NCBI GenBank assembly: GCA_964036295.1 | Contig: OZ038462.1 | Coordinates: forward strand, 30,404,855-30,468,854 | Reading direction: 5' to 3' | Length of the DNA: 64,000 nucleotides | From: Plumapathes pennacea | Lineage: Eukaryota; Cnidaria; Anthozoa; Antipatharia; Myriopathidae | In this document: positions 1 through 12,387 of the stretch, piece by piece | Numbering within the stretch: position 1 is the stretch's first letter | How the letters are laid out: each line of letters starts with the position of its first letter | Program-made: the position numbers and the translations under genes | The notes under the pieces: generated by a model | The model's input: the letters and a program-made list of their open reading frames with translations, nothing else | Databases searched by the model: none | Told to the model about the DNA's origin: nothing

Positions 1-2188
1 AAACATTAACACGTGTAATGTAACGTACAACAGGACACCAGGTTGATTTCTTAGAACTCTAAGTGTTATTCACTCACTGCCGGACTGCACATTCTGTTCG
101 TGCCGAGAAAAGCGAGAGGCTTCTTGTTTGCTTTCTTCACCAAGTCCGCCATTTTTTGTTTAGGATGCAGTGTGTTATTTTTCATACCGTTTTATTGGTT
201 TTCCCCAATGATTGGATAGATGATTAATTTTAGACAAAAAAGCAAGTAAAATTACATTACAACTGCTCTACATCTTAATACCTAATTTGAATAAATTACG
301 CAGTAGTTACGGTAAGTGGTACAGGAACAGCAATCATGCACTTCTTTTAATAAAAAAAAAAAAAAAAACAAAAGCTTCGGCTCCCGAAAAGACGGAAATT
401 ACAGCGCTCATTATTCTGCATATATATCGGAAAGGCGGCTGAGTAACATTGCCGCTTATGTGCGAGATTTCACGGATCTTCTGAGCCCAGACATGCAGGC
501 GGCGACCTGAAACATCCTTCTTCTTTTTCTGCGACAAAATTGTCAGTCAGTGGAACCGTAAAGTCTAAAATGTCCGAGACAACAAATAGGAAAACCGTCG
601 GTGACCATTTGCCTTGGTCCACAAGTTGAATTCTGACGTGACTGCATGATCTGTTTCCTAACCGGAGATATTAAACTATTTATTTTTCACTTTCTTTTTT
701 ACCTCTTTTTGACCCAGATGGTTCAAAGTACGATGTAGGAAAACAGTGATTCTCGGTTAACTAGACTTTTATGGAGGTTTCGCCCACAAACGGACTTCCT
801 TGGTTTGCTATCGTGCTTTGAGCTAGAAGAAACGTTTTGATTAGTTATTCTTTGATAAAAACTAAGCACGAGGGAAATAATTTGTCTATTCTTGTCTTAG
901 CTTAATCGAGCTTTGAACATAACCGGACCCTGTACATGTCTGATAGAAAATGTTTGCACTGGAAGGTCGGAACGATGTTTTTTCCGGAATTTTTTCTCAG
1001 AGTGGAATGAATTGTCTTTACGTGACAATCAAACTAATTCAACGGCAAGTAGCGATGAAGGCAGGATGGTCAGATCCGAACGAAGGGCTTTTCGGCTTTG
1101 ATCTGTTATCATTTATTTTCGTGATAAATCTGTTGCCATCTCGTACGAAAGCTTTCTTTTTTGCGAAGTGAGATATGACTATAAGAAGAGAGCTTGCAAC
1201 ACGTTGCGGTAGTGAACATTTCGCACGAAAACTTACGATATGGCATCCGTCATACTGGAACTCTTTTTAGCGCAACAGCGAACTGTTTGTCAGGCAATTG
1301 CAGACTGTAATTGCGGTGGGCTTTTAGGAAGTATTTGCATTCCCAATTACAAAGCTGCCATAATGTCTCGGTTTTATTACAAACTTCTATAGAACTAAAT
1401 ATAGTCGCTATATTTTACCATTCGGCCACCTTTGAAGTTTGTACGTGTTTCACAAATCTGTCACCAACCTTTTAGTATTCACTGTATTATCTGACCACTA
1501 ATTTACCGTGATATTATGAAAAGGATTTTTTTTATCATAACCGTCTCTGGTGCATGAGACTGAGGTCGTATCATTTTTTGTGAACACATGAATAGACCAT
1601 AGTAGTTGTGCAGAAGTATGTAAAACTCGGGTAAATCCTTTCCTTTTCTCGACGCTCGCTTTGAGTTATGTAACAACCAAACAACTATTGTGGGAGTTCA
1701 AAACAAATACAAACACTTTTATTGATATTCGGATTTATGAGATTTGTCGGCTTTTTTCTTTGCCTTTGAGTCTACTTCTTAGTACCAAGATTTTTCTTCA
1801 CGAATCTAAAAAAGCCCTGTTTTTCAATTTCACAGACGACAAATCGCACACAGCTAGTATCGACCACACTGTTGCGAAATTTTTGTCTTACCCGTTGAGG
1901 TTTACCCTTTCCGACGGATTTAACTCGTTTATTAGGCTAAAGAACCCTTGCTTTATAGCTATTAAACCTTCGCAAGAAACTGTATAGAACAGTCGCACGA
2001 GCTTAAAAAAGCCAATCTGCGACCCAAAGCGGAAATTCGTCCATCTTCATTTGATGCGACATCAGTCCTTACTGAAGGTAGCGGTTGCGAACTCCGTAAT
2101 TTGTTAACCACAAGTACGAAAACAAACAACATTGAAACACGAAAACTTAACACCATACAATAGTTCGGTAACTTCGCCACAGTTTTGT
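1..2188. other. gene-poor stretch, no supported gene
   Basis: No reading frame here has recognisable domains or coding-like composition. The short frames around 316-537, 913-1171 and 1661-2180 are AT-rich or low-complexity and overlap on opposite strands. There is an A-run at about 350-368. Part of the 3' end (about 1990-2188) may be the 3' untranslated region of the minus-strand ORF that stops at 2189. I see nothing else. Confidence 0.5.
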
Positions 2189-2818
2189 TTAAGTATCTTT
2201 ATCAATGTCAACACGAAGTTGCTTATTGAAGGAACCCCTCGAGGTCATGAAGATGTTTTTGTCGTTTGAACTTATTCGCGGCAAGTATGTTTTTCTCTGC
2301 ACTTTGGTATAGAGCGAATCTGGCTTCTTCACTTCGTTTGTATTTAAATTACACGGTGTCGATGGCGTCAAAATTGGAGGCAGTCGAAATGTTTCGTTCT
2401 CCGCTTTTTTCGTCGGTTTCGGCCCGATCAAGGCAGAGGTCCATCTTATAGTTTCTTTTCTTTGAGATAGCGAGTTCTCGCTCAGTTTTATCTGAGAAAT
2501 GACAGAAAACTCGGGTAGGCTCGAGCTTCTGCGAGAGCAAACACCTGCATCTCCGCCGAGCTGAGGTTCATGAAAAGAACCCTCTGTCGAGAAGCCTTGT
2601 TCATCATCATCATGATCATCATAATCCGCATCACGTCTGAATCCCCTGACAAGAACTTTACTCGTGTCGATCACTGGAAGCGATGCACTGCGTGCTCGCC
2701 TCGGCTTGTGACGACTTGCAACTTTTACGGGAATTGGAAACAGTTCATGCAAATCGTCTTCGTCATCCTCTTGATACTCTGTGTCACTACCAAAGTCCTT
2801 GTTTTTTCTTGTCGCCAT
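2189..2818 (-). CDS. hypothetical acidic/serine-rich protein, single exon
   Basis: A complete 209-residue frame on the minus strand. The ATG lies in a fair Kozak context (cacATGG), and an in-frame TGA sits 12 nt upstream, so the start is well bounded unless splicing occurs. The N terminus is strongly acidic (SDTEYQEDDEDDLHELF), followed by a basic stretch and two RxxS-type sites (RRARSASLP and SRRSSSLPEF) that resemble basophilic kinase or 14-3-3 binding motifs. There is a second acidic patch (DYDDHDDDE) and a basic C-terminal half. No membrane segment, signal peptide or known fold is visible, so it is probably intrinsically disordered. Codon use and length favour a real gene over chance, but I do not recognise the family. 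It could be the last exon of a larger gene or a lineage-restricted orphan. Confidence 0.5.
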   Translation of the reverse strand: MATRKNKDFGSDTEYQEDDEDDLHELFPIPVKVASRHKPRRARSASLPVIDTSKVLVRGFRRDADYDDHDDDEQGFSTEGSFHEPQLGGDAGVCSRRSSSLPEFSVISQIKLSENSLSQRKETIRWTSALIGPKPTKKAENETFRLPPILTPSTPCNLNTNEVKKPDSLYTKVQRKTYLPRISSNDKNIFMTSRGSFNKQLRVDIDKDT

Positions 2819-4400
2819 GTGAAAATCGACTCAAAAACTGCTTACTTTCGTGTTCATTGTAAATGCCAAGTTTCTGTTCTATGCATGGAGTATTTGTTGA
2901 AAACAATTCCTTGCTTATGAGTGTTTCGCGGCAGGATCGGCAGGCTTCAAATTCTTGGGAGCACGGCCGTATAATGATACGTTTTACGCTGTCGTTCACC
3001 TGTTTGGACAGGAAAAGTTTACTCTCCAACCATATCAAGCGTTATATGAACCGAAGGAGAGATTAAATCAAGTACTTGTGTTTGGTGTACTTATGGCACC
3101 AGAAATAAAATTCTCGTCCCTCATTGGTTCCTAAAAATGAATTTCTAAATATTATAACGCGCACGGGTGGTGGTCTTTGAACCAGTGGCTTTTTTAATTA
3201 ACTATTCTCTCGGTCTTACAACATATTCTCTGGTTGGACAATGTTTGTTGCAGCCTTTCGGCAGGTGCAACTGCAATCACCTCCTGTGGCTAATTATCTG
3301 ACATAGAGTGCAAATAAAGATGTTGTGTTTGCTTTATTGTACCAAGGAAATGAATGCCTCTTAAGTCTAATGCACTATAATCCAAGCATTTTACAAATCA
3401 CACAGGTCTTTAAATATTTGCAATTGCATCTTATCGTTATATTGGTCGTATAGTGCATATCATTTGGCAAAAAGATATTAGATTTTTCTTTGGACTCACC
3501 GATATTACTTTAATTCTAAACAAGTCTTTCCATGATTGACCATGTCGAGTTGACTTGAACTTGACGGTGATGCGACTTTTCTTTACAATTTCGATGTTTG
3601 TGAGAGGTGAAAAGATATCATTGATCGAGTAAGAGAGAGAAATGCAGTTACGAATCTGCTGTTGGCTTCATCATTGATACATAGAGTACCGGACTCGCAG
3701 TAAAATTGAACTGAGCCGACAGCCGAAAGCGCCGACCGAGACGAGACAGAGAAACCGGAGTCAGAGCCAGACATGTGATAAACTATTTTTCCACGACACT
3801 ATTAAGAGAGACAAGAGACAGAAAAGACATCTGACCAGTAAAAATGCAACGGAAGAAAGGATCCGAAACACTCCCAAAAAAAAAAAAAAAAAAAAAACGT
3901 ACGGAAGCTACTTATGTCGTGACTGGAGCGCTTCAAGTCGAGGCCCACTCCCACCTTTTACCTTCCCATTTTTTCGATTTCTGTTTCTGTTTCTGTTTTA
4001 GGCGTAGCGTGGGTTTGGGTCTATTTTTTCATTTCCGTCTGCTCGGCCTCCGCAACTATGCCCACGACTTTTGTTAATACCACAAAGAAGGTGGAACACT
4101 GAAAAACCCTCCCGCAACTGAATTCGTGTGAACAAGTCCACGCAATCAGGAGAGAGAGAGAGATCAAGCGAAAGCTAATAAAAATATTGCTACAGCTCAT
4201 TGTCCGTGTGTGACATGACATTTTCGCGGGAATTTAATTGCGCGGATTGCCGAGATTTTTTTTTTTTTTTTTTTTTTGCGTTTCGCGGGAATAAATTTTC
4301 GCGATTTTGATTGGGGAGGAGAGTGCAAGTTGTTCACTTTTGAGACAAACTCGTGAAACTCAGTCTGAGCGTTATAGTTTCCACCCGGCAAGCGTAGGTT
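2819..4400. other. intergenic, no supported gene
   Basis: Upstream region of the minus-strand orphan ORF. A 63-residue minus-strand frame (3583-3774) starts with a serine-rich sequence, but nothing supports it as an exon. Homopolymer runs occur at about 3876-3896 (A) and 4258-4277 (T). No RNA gene seen. Confidence 0.4.
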
Positions 4401-4402
4401 AA

Positions 4403-4608
4403 ATATGCGCAGGCTCAGGTCAACATTAGTATGCGCAGGAGCAGATCCAAATTAGTATGCGTAAGCGCAGGTCCAAATTAGTATGCGCAGGAGCAGCCCA
4501 AATTAATATGCACAGTCGCAGGTACGAAGTTGTATGCGCATGCGCAGGTCCAAATGAATTTGCGCATGCGCAACTTCAAATTAGTATGCACAGACACAAT
4601 TTCAAGCA
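4403..4608. repeat. 26-bp minisatellite with NRF1-like palindromes
   Basis: Eight degenerate units of about 26 bp, each containing 'tatgcgcagg' or a variant followed by 'gtccaaattag'. Unit landmarks fall near 4405, 4431, 4457, 4483, 4508, 4534, 4560 and 4586. Two adjacent units contain the perfect 12-bp palindrome TGCGCATGCGCA (4535-4546 and 4561-4572), which matches the NRF1 consensus. It lies about 1 kb upstream of the channel gene. Confidence 0.75.
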
Positions 4609-4638
4609 AATAAGAGCAGTTTTCAGACTCACTTTCAG

Positions 4639-4882
4639 CACAGGGCGCAGATGAGTTCGCTTGCTTTCCATCAGCGATTCCTTTCATCATGTAAAACGCT
4701 ATATATTGACCTACATGATGGATACCGCAGAACGATTATATCTTGTACGTATGGTGATGATCGTGAAGATGTTGGGGTGTGCCTTTACGCGTCCGCGATG
4801 TAATCGTCTTGCGGCATCTTTTATGTAAGTCACTATATAGGGTTTTACATAATGGAGCAAGCAAATTCCTCTGCGCCCTGTG
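4639..4882. mobile_element. foldback MITE-like element
   Basis: A 244-bp imperfect inverted repeat. The left end begins 'cacagggcgcag' and the right end is its exact complement 'ctgcgccctgtg'. Inside, about 110 bp of each arm pair imperfectly (shared blocks: gcttgct, atgtaaaac, ctatata, cgattac). No coding capacity. Likely a non-autonomous DNA transposon; the superfamily cannot be assigned because I see no clear target duplication. Confidence 0.55.
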
Positions 4883-5480
4883 AATTTTAAAATTTGCTAC
4901 ACTTGAAGAAATTTATAAAGTAAAAACCATATATGTATTGGTTAGAAAGCAGTGTACCGGCTGAAGCAATTTAATTTGAAAAAGTCCGTGTTTAAGACCG
5001 ACTGTGGTGACTGTGCACTCTGACTGAGCCACAATTTTAATTTATACGCTTTTCTGGTCTTGCAAGCCCGACGACAGTCTCGGATTATATAGCTGCGTAT
5101 GGAGAGTTGTCTCAGTGAATTTTTGGAGTTTAGCTTGTCCACGAAAACTTGAAAATGTATCACTGTGCACATAGTATGAACTAAACGGCGTGCGACAGAC
5201 TTTCAGTGGTCACGCTGCGATTTTTTAGTGGCACTGGTGGTGACCTCGAGCTACAACCCCAATATTCATTATCATTTGCTTACCACGTCATGAAAAATAC
5301 AAAATTCACTGACCCAGTCATTGGCTAACCATTCTGACTCCTTGGCCGTATATCAATTATGGAGTTACAGTTTGCACCAGGGTTTGCGCAAAAAATTGCG
5401 AAGAAACGGTGAGAAATTCGACAGTCCGAGGGGGACCTCGGGGCGACTGTGAACAGCCTATGCCGCGCCGGGTGTGCGAC

Positions 5481-5829
5481 CACAGGCGGCCCAAGCTGAT
5501 TGACTGTGTGACGTCACGGTCGGGTTTTATAAGCAAATGTATGGGATATTTTAGTCGATCGATAACTCGAAAAATATTGCGAGAATAAAGCTTAGACTTG
5601 CTAACCTTGTTGTTGTGGTGGTTTTCTTGCTGCTGTAGCGATTTCAGCGTCAGCGAAACACGCTGAAATCGCTACAGCAGCAAGAAAACCACCACAACAA
5701 CAAGGTTAGCAAGTCTAAGCTTTATTCTCGCAATATTTTTCGAGTTATCGATCGACTAAAATATCCCATACATTTGCTTATAAAACCCGACCGTGACGTC
5801 ACACAGTCAATCAGCTTGGGCCGCCTGTG
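5481..5829. repeat. perfect 170-bp inverted repeat with 9-nt spacer
   Basis: Bases 5481-5650 are the exact reverse complement of 5660-5829 by eye, around the spacer 'cagcgaaac'. Each arm contains a TGACGTCA CRE palindrome (5509-5516 and 5794-5801) and a TATAAAA box (5779-5785 in the right arm, mirrored at 5525-5531). The right arm ends about 90 bp before the channel gene start codon, so it probably is that gene's promoter and 5' leader; the left arm is an inverted copy facing left. It may be a genuine recent palindrome or a foldback assembly or sequencing artefact. Confidence 0.85.
5779..5801 (+). promoter_or_regulatory. candidate TATA box and CRE of the channel gene
   Basis: TATAAAA at 5779-5785 is followed by the perfect CRE palindrome TGACGTCA at 5794-5801. 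Both lie 116-138 bp upstream of the ATG at 5917, so a start site near 5810 would give a leader of about 105 nt. An identical inverted set is present in the left arm of the palindrome. Inference from motif position only. Confidence 0.35.
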
Positions 5830-5916
5830 CTCAAACAAAACAAAAGACGCGGCTCAACGAGGTCGAGGGCACGCAAGGGGAAGGAGTGTCTATCAGTTGA
5901 TAGTACAACTGCAGCC

Positions 5917-8900
5917 ATGGCTTTACAGAGCAATTCTACCAATTCTACAGTAGTACCGACGACAGTCTCTTCAAATGACGAGGCCCAGCCGGACAACACC
6001 AGCAAGTTCTTGGTGTCGCTTCTCATCAACGTTGTGGTGGCAATAATTGTGCTACTCGTGTTCTCCTACTTGCGTCCAAAACTGAAGATCATTTATGCTC
6101 CTCGTCAACAACTCCTGGACGCCATGTTTCCGCTCGGTAAACTCCCTAGCTCGTTCCTGGCCTGGATAATGCCCGCTTTCATGGTGCACGATGAAGACGT
6201 CTTACGATACTCTGGGATGGACGCTTTGGTTTACCTGCGATTTATGAAGCTCTGTTTCAAGATTTCGCTCGTCATTATGCCATACGGCATCGCTGTTTTG
6301 CTGCCCTTGAACTATTTTGGCAAAGGTGATCAATCCGGGCTCGATGAACTAAGCATGTCCAACGTGAAGGAAGAATCTCCCAATCTTTGGGCGCATTTGC
6401 TAGCTGTGTGGGCTTACACTCTGGCCATCTGCTATTTCATGTATGAGGAATGGAAAGCCTACGTCGTCTTCCGACAGGAGTTTCTGTCGAAAGGCAACCA
6501 CGCTCAGTTTGTGGTCATGATGAGAGATCTGCCAGCAAAGGTGGGTAAATTAATTTTTAAAAAATGAAAACACTTGAAAGGTTCTTTTGAAAATATTTGA
6601 TCATGGGAGATGTAGATACTAGTGAATATCACTTCATATGCAACACTAGAGCCAAGAAAGATTGTTATTACAGACATGAATATAATATACTCTAGCTAGT
6701 ACACGGCTTAATATTGCAGTTACGGTAAACATTTTGTGGGTATTCTTTGAACAGATTTGTCAGTATGTTATGCAAATCCGGCTCCTGCATGTTTGATAAA
6801 TTTTCCCGCCAATGAGAAGTGATATGCTGATCAATATTTTTTTGTTATGTATATGGTATATTGACTTTCTTATCACAGATATATATGGAACTCTTAATAT
6901 TTAACTACGATATTAACATACCTTTTGGTTGCTGGGGTGAACTTTCCAACGGTTAAGTTGAATAAATTTATCCACAGATAGTCTTGTGAAGATCTAAGTC
7001 CTGACATTCTGGTGCCAATAATCTAGTGATATGTATGCACCTGTACGTCTGAACAAAGAAAAAATATATTTTTATGTATTACTAGCTCACACCCTAAAAT
7101 TTAGATCAGAAAAATTATGAACAGAACACTTTTGAGTGCAAAGAGTGTTTATGAATTATTTATCATAATTTTACTTTTTCTCTTTTGTTGGTCATATGTA
7201 GTATCAAGACGAGGACAGTGTCAAGACTTTTGCAGAGGAGCTTTTCAGTGGACAGGTGAAAATAAAAATGAAGTGATGAAGAGCAAAAATAGGGTGCAGG
7301 AACTGAAAGAAGAGCCAAAATGATTGATAAAGAGGGGAAACTCATTTATAATTTATAGAGTGGACTTGAATTTGGACAAAAGCATAAAAAAAAAACAGCA
7401 GCTGTGTTGAGCTCCACCATGAATAATCATCAAACATTTTGCAAATCTAATTGGCTCCCACACCAGATGTTTTGTTATCCTATTGTTTTACAATCACATT
7501 GTTCATGTCTAACTGAAAAGATCTTGATCTGAATGTTATGGCAAGGCTTGGAGGCTCTATACTCACCTTTCACGAAGGAGTTTTCATTCATTGGTGTGTT
7601 CTGATGAAGGCTGGTTGAGCTGTTAATTCTCATTTGTACTGTATCACTTTTGCATATTGATAGTTGTGAGAATTTGTAATATGAGCTTAGGAGTAAAAGG
7701 TTAACCCTTTCACTCCCAAGTTCAAAGTGCAGATTCTCCCAGCCTTTTAAGAGGAAATTGTATGAGTGATGTATTGAGAATTGGTAGTTTAATCAGCTAT
7801 CACCTGAGCAAGGTATCAAAAGCCAAGTTCTCCTTACTGTATGATATATTTGTGTTACCAAAACAGGAGAAAATTAAACTTGATCACTCTTGGGAGTGAG
7901 GGGTAAAACTTCTGTTGATTTTCAAAAATTCTTAACTTCTGTCTCTGTGTGTTCCTCTTTGTCTTTTCAGGTGGAAGATGTGATCATTGTAGAGGACTTG
8001 TCAAAGTGGAAGAAACTTGTATACCAACATGATGAGATTTTTCAAAACTTAGAGCATGCCAGGGTCAGTGGTTATTACTGCTTATATTTTCCTCTTTTCA
8101 ACAACATCTGTGCATACCATTTGAAAGAACCATCAAAGCATTTGTGTTTTTATGAATTTCAGCTGATATTTGCATTAAATTACCAAAATTCACAGACGAA
8201 ATGTACAGTCTTTTACTAGCTCTGTCATGTAACACCACTCTTTTCTAACATGGATTAAAATATGCTTGTCCTGGAACTGGAGAGGAAGCCCAGGGTGGAG
8301 GTACTCCCACATGTAAGCCATATAATAGGGTATCATTTGAGCATTTTGATCTGGGGAAAATTGAATAAAACACTAGTCTTACAAGTATTTTACAAATGGA
8401 CCAATATTTGCCCATGTTAACCCCCCTCCCCCTCCCCCTCCCCCCAGAATGGGGGTATGACATAGAGTTCTGAGAACTGTGTGTCACAGGAGCAGGAGTG
8501 CATGCATGGACCTTGCTCATTAACTCTGACATAAGTTAAGTTTTTGAATTGTGTTCTGTTCTCTTTAATTTAAAGGCAGTTTTTGGGTTAACTGGTGAAA
8601 GACCAGTTCACTCCAGCAGGCCCTGTGGCACAAAAGAGGATTCAATTGCCTGTTATGAGAATAAACTACTGGTAAGTTTTTTTAGTGAACCACCCTCTAT
8701 GTTTAACGCCTTGGCCAAACGAGATGCAAGTCGATGCAAGTACGACGTGACAGTAAAGTTGCATCAACTTGCAAAAGGGTGGCCAAACAAGATGCAAGTC
8801 TATGCAAGCCCATGCAAGTTTTGTAAAAACTTTCCCTTTTTTTTTTACGGCTTTGAGTCAGAATGTGAGTCAGATGGCTCACTTGAGCTGGAACTTAATG

Positions 8901-11900
8901 AGTAGGCTGTTATGATTGTATTTTTCGGTTTAGTTATGCCTTTGCTAACGAACTCTTCACTGTTTTAGGTGAAAAACTTGCATCGACTTGTATGAAAATT
9001 TGAACATGTTCAAATTTGATACAAGACGTTGCAATTCAATGCAGTCCAGCAAGTTGGTGGCCAAATGAAATGCAGGGCCACGCAAGTTTGAAAACTTGCA
9101 TCAACTTGCATCTTGTTTAGCCAAGTCCAAGAACTGCATAATCAGAGGCAAACTTCTCCTTTCAATATGCAGTCAATATTGGAGGAAATGACAGGGGCTG
9201 TTTTCACTGCCCATGTATCATTTCAGCTAAGCATTACAATATGCCTCTCTGGGAAGGTACATTTTTTATTGGGGGGGGGGGGGGGGGGGGGGTCATCAGT
9301 AAAATTTTGAAGTGATTTGGAGCCTTGTCAAACCATTATTATTGTTTTGGTTTTGTTTTTGTTTTGGTGTTGGAAGGCAATGCGGACCTTACCCTTCATC
9401 CAGAATACCTTCCTGGGGTTGAAATAGTGACCATTTTATGTACCTTTAGTTTAGTAAAATATTTCCCCTTTTTCTATATCTCGTGACAACACAAAATTTG
9501 CAAAGGCCTCAGCAAGAATTTACCCCACCTTAGTGGCAAACAATTCCCAATACATCTAAACCAACCAACTTGTTCCCATTCTCAGGGGGTAGGGTGGGAA
9601 AAGAGCCTGGAAACAAGGATGCCTTACCCATGTATTTTTAGTCTTATTGATAACACAGAAAGATCACAAGGTCTGTTTGTTGAACAGGATATACAAACCA
9701 AGTTGGAGAAGGAGATGGAGAGTAAAAATGATGTTTTCCCAACTGCCTTGGTGGTCTTCAGGACAGTCAAGTCAGCCGCTGTAGCAGGGCAGGTCATGTG
9801 GGACTCCTCCCCTCTCACTATTGATGTATTTCCAGCTCCAGAGGTCTCTGAAACAATCTGGCAGAACCTGAAGGTTGGCTTGATGCAGAGGTACAGGTTT
9901 TTGCTATAAGTTGATAGAACTATTTGAATAGTCACATGTTCAAGAGTTGGACATTTTCAAGGTTGAGTCAAATTTGTCTTTGGTGTTGAAGGGATAAAGG
10001 TATTTCTGAATCCATTCATAGACACATGAAAGAAGATATATCCTATAGACAGAAAGTCTGTAGCAGAAGATAAAAAATCTTTGGAAAGACAGTCAAACTT
10101 CAAAAGAGCAGAGGCTGCAAGGGCATTTTAAACTTGTGAAAATAAAAACAAACATAAGCACAAGCACAAGAGTTATATTTCACAGTGAAAACAGGCACAA
10201 GAATCACAAAATATTTTGATCCTTGTGTGTGTGCTGAGCCTGTTTTCACTGTGAAGTAAGGACATTGTACTTGGGTTGCTCGTGAAATAGGCTTTAGTAG
10301 CACACAGCAGCATTTCTAGGTAAGAACATTGTATTTGATCAACTCTAAGGGCGGTTTACATTTCACCATTAGTCATTCTGGAATTTTCGAAAATAGAGGA
10401 CATCCTAGAGAGGTTGTTCACAATTTCCGAAAAATCCTTATCGAAAACGTTCGGTTCCATTTGGTTTCCTTCCCGTGGGAGGTACTCAATAGGAATTTGG
10501 GTGGGGGGGGGGGGGGGGGGGGTTCCGCTGACTCTATAAAACCCTGACCCTGTTCAAGACACAAAAAGGGAAATTTTGCTACCCTGTCTAAGACAAAGTG
10601 CTCTAATTTGATACCCTGTTCAAGACTAAGTTTAGATAAGTTAGCCTGCGTTGCACGCGTTTCCACTGGAGCATACGAAGAAATCGCGCGAAAACGGCGA
10701 GAGCAAAAATGTGGTTGAGGGGGGAGGGGAAGAGGAGAAAATCTTCGGAAAATAACCCTGTTTAAGACACGAAAATGTAAAATTTGATACCCTGTTTAAG
10801 ACAGAAGACCCTGAAAATGACCCGGAACGTCCCTATATAGGAAATATATAGGAGTACCCCCCCCCCCCCCCCGGGTTTTCCTTCCAGAATTTTCAATTTT
10901 CTTGTCCAAATGGAAAGCGCCTTTAGCCTGTGTACAGCCGTCCCATTCTCTTCGTAAAGAGAATGGGACGGCTGTACACAGGCTAAGCGCCTTAAGTTTC
11001 TAGTTTAGTCTCGCAACAGAAATATAATAATTACAAATATATATAAAGTATAATTATTGATAGACCAAAATTGATATAAATTATAATTATTGATACACCA
11101 AAAATTATATTCTCACTACTATTCTCACTTGGACATTGTTGTCTGAGGACTCAGGAGTTAAGTTGAGGAGTGCTCAAGCTTCATTAATTTTGCCGTTTAT
11201 TCTCTCCACTTGTCTAGAAAAGTCCGGGTGCTTCTGGTGTATGTAGCAGTGTTTGCTCTCGTGGTCTTCTGGACCATTCCCGTCAGTTTTGTGTCGGCGC
11301 TCTTTACCCTGTCAAACCTGACGGAACGCTTTCCTTTCCTGGAAGGCAGTAAGTTGATCTAAAAAATATCATCGAAATATTTTTCTGTCTTCTTGTATTC
11401 AGTATGTGGTCGGTATTTAGTTGTGTTATCTACCAGTGCAACTTGTTCCCAATTACCCTCACGTATATCGATCAGGGTTTGAATTGATGGGTAGAATCTG
11501 ACACGCAAGTGTTTATAGTCTTCCCGGCCTGCCATCCAAGAGTATGGAATAGTATCATCATTGTTGTCGCCGTCGTCGTTTGTCCTCCTCCTCATCAATC
11601 ACCATGCATTATCGCATCACCACCGTTACGTTACATCGTTGTCGTCACAATCGTCGCTGGCGTCGTTGTCGTTGTTGTCCCCGTTGATGTCATGTTTGTT
11701 AGCGTTGCTGTCAGTACGACCGTCGTTGTTTTGGTCATCGTAGCCCTCGTGTTGTTGTCGCAGTGTACCAGCGCTGTCATGCTATAATACTGACTGTTTT
11801 TCAGCTTGACTGTGATCGTTGTATTTTATATTTTTGTCCTTTTTCAGTTCTTGACATGGGACCCTTTGTGAAGGGACTTCTTGAGGGCTTTCTTGGATCT

Positions 11901-12344
11901 CTTGCTCTTTTGATATTCTTCACTATCTTACCAATGGTAAATTGGCTCGGTATACTAAATATATATACATGTATTTCGAGAGTTTGAACAGGACGGAAAG
12001 ATCGAAGGGTAGGCTTTAATTTACTTTGGTAAGGAGATAGATAAGTGATTTATGCGGCAGATAGGTACGTGCTCCAGGGGGGTGTCCTTGTGCCTCAGGT
12101 AACTCAAGCGTAGTCGCCCGGATTCAGGGAAGTCTGTCACGACCATAATAACTCCACTCTTTTGTCTGTGCCCTCCTTTTCATGCATGTCACGTGACATG
12201 TAAACAGGCTCCTAGTTTAATCGGCTTTTGAACACCCATTGCCTGGCAGTTCTGTTAGTTGTAATAGGTATGCAAGCAGTTAGGTTGACGGGTATGCAGG
12301 TAAGTTATACTAGTGTTTGTAATGGAGATGTCTTTTGTTGTTAC

Positions 12345-12387
<43 letters not shown>

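Noticed and set aside
5827-5916. Upstream in-frame ATG extending the channel by 30 residues
   Set aside because: Its ATG overlaps the palindrome edge, context is weak, the added residues are basic and unlike a channel N terminus, and the ATG at 5917 has a strong Kozak.
9113-9310. Frame after the MITE (ELHNQRQTSPF...) as an extra exon of the channel gene
   Set aside because: No acceptor gives the right phase after exon 4, and skipping it joins exon 4 to 9688 in phase 0 with a natural KLL-DIQTKLEKEMES sequence.
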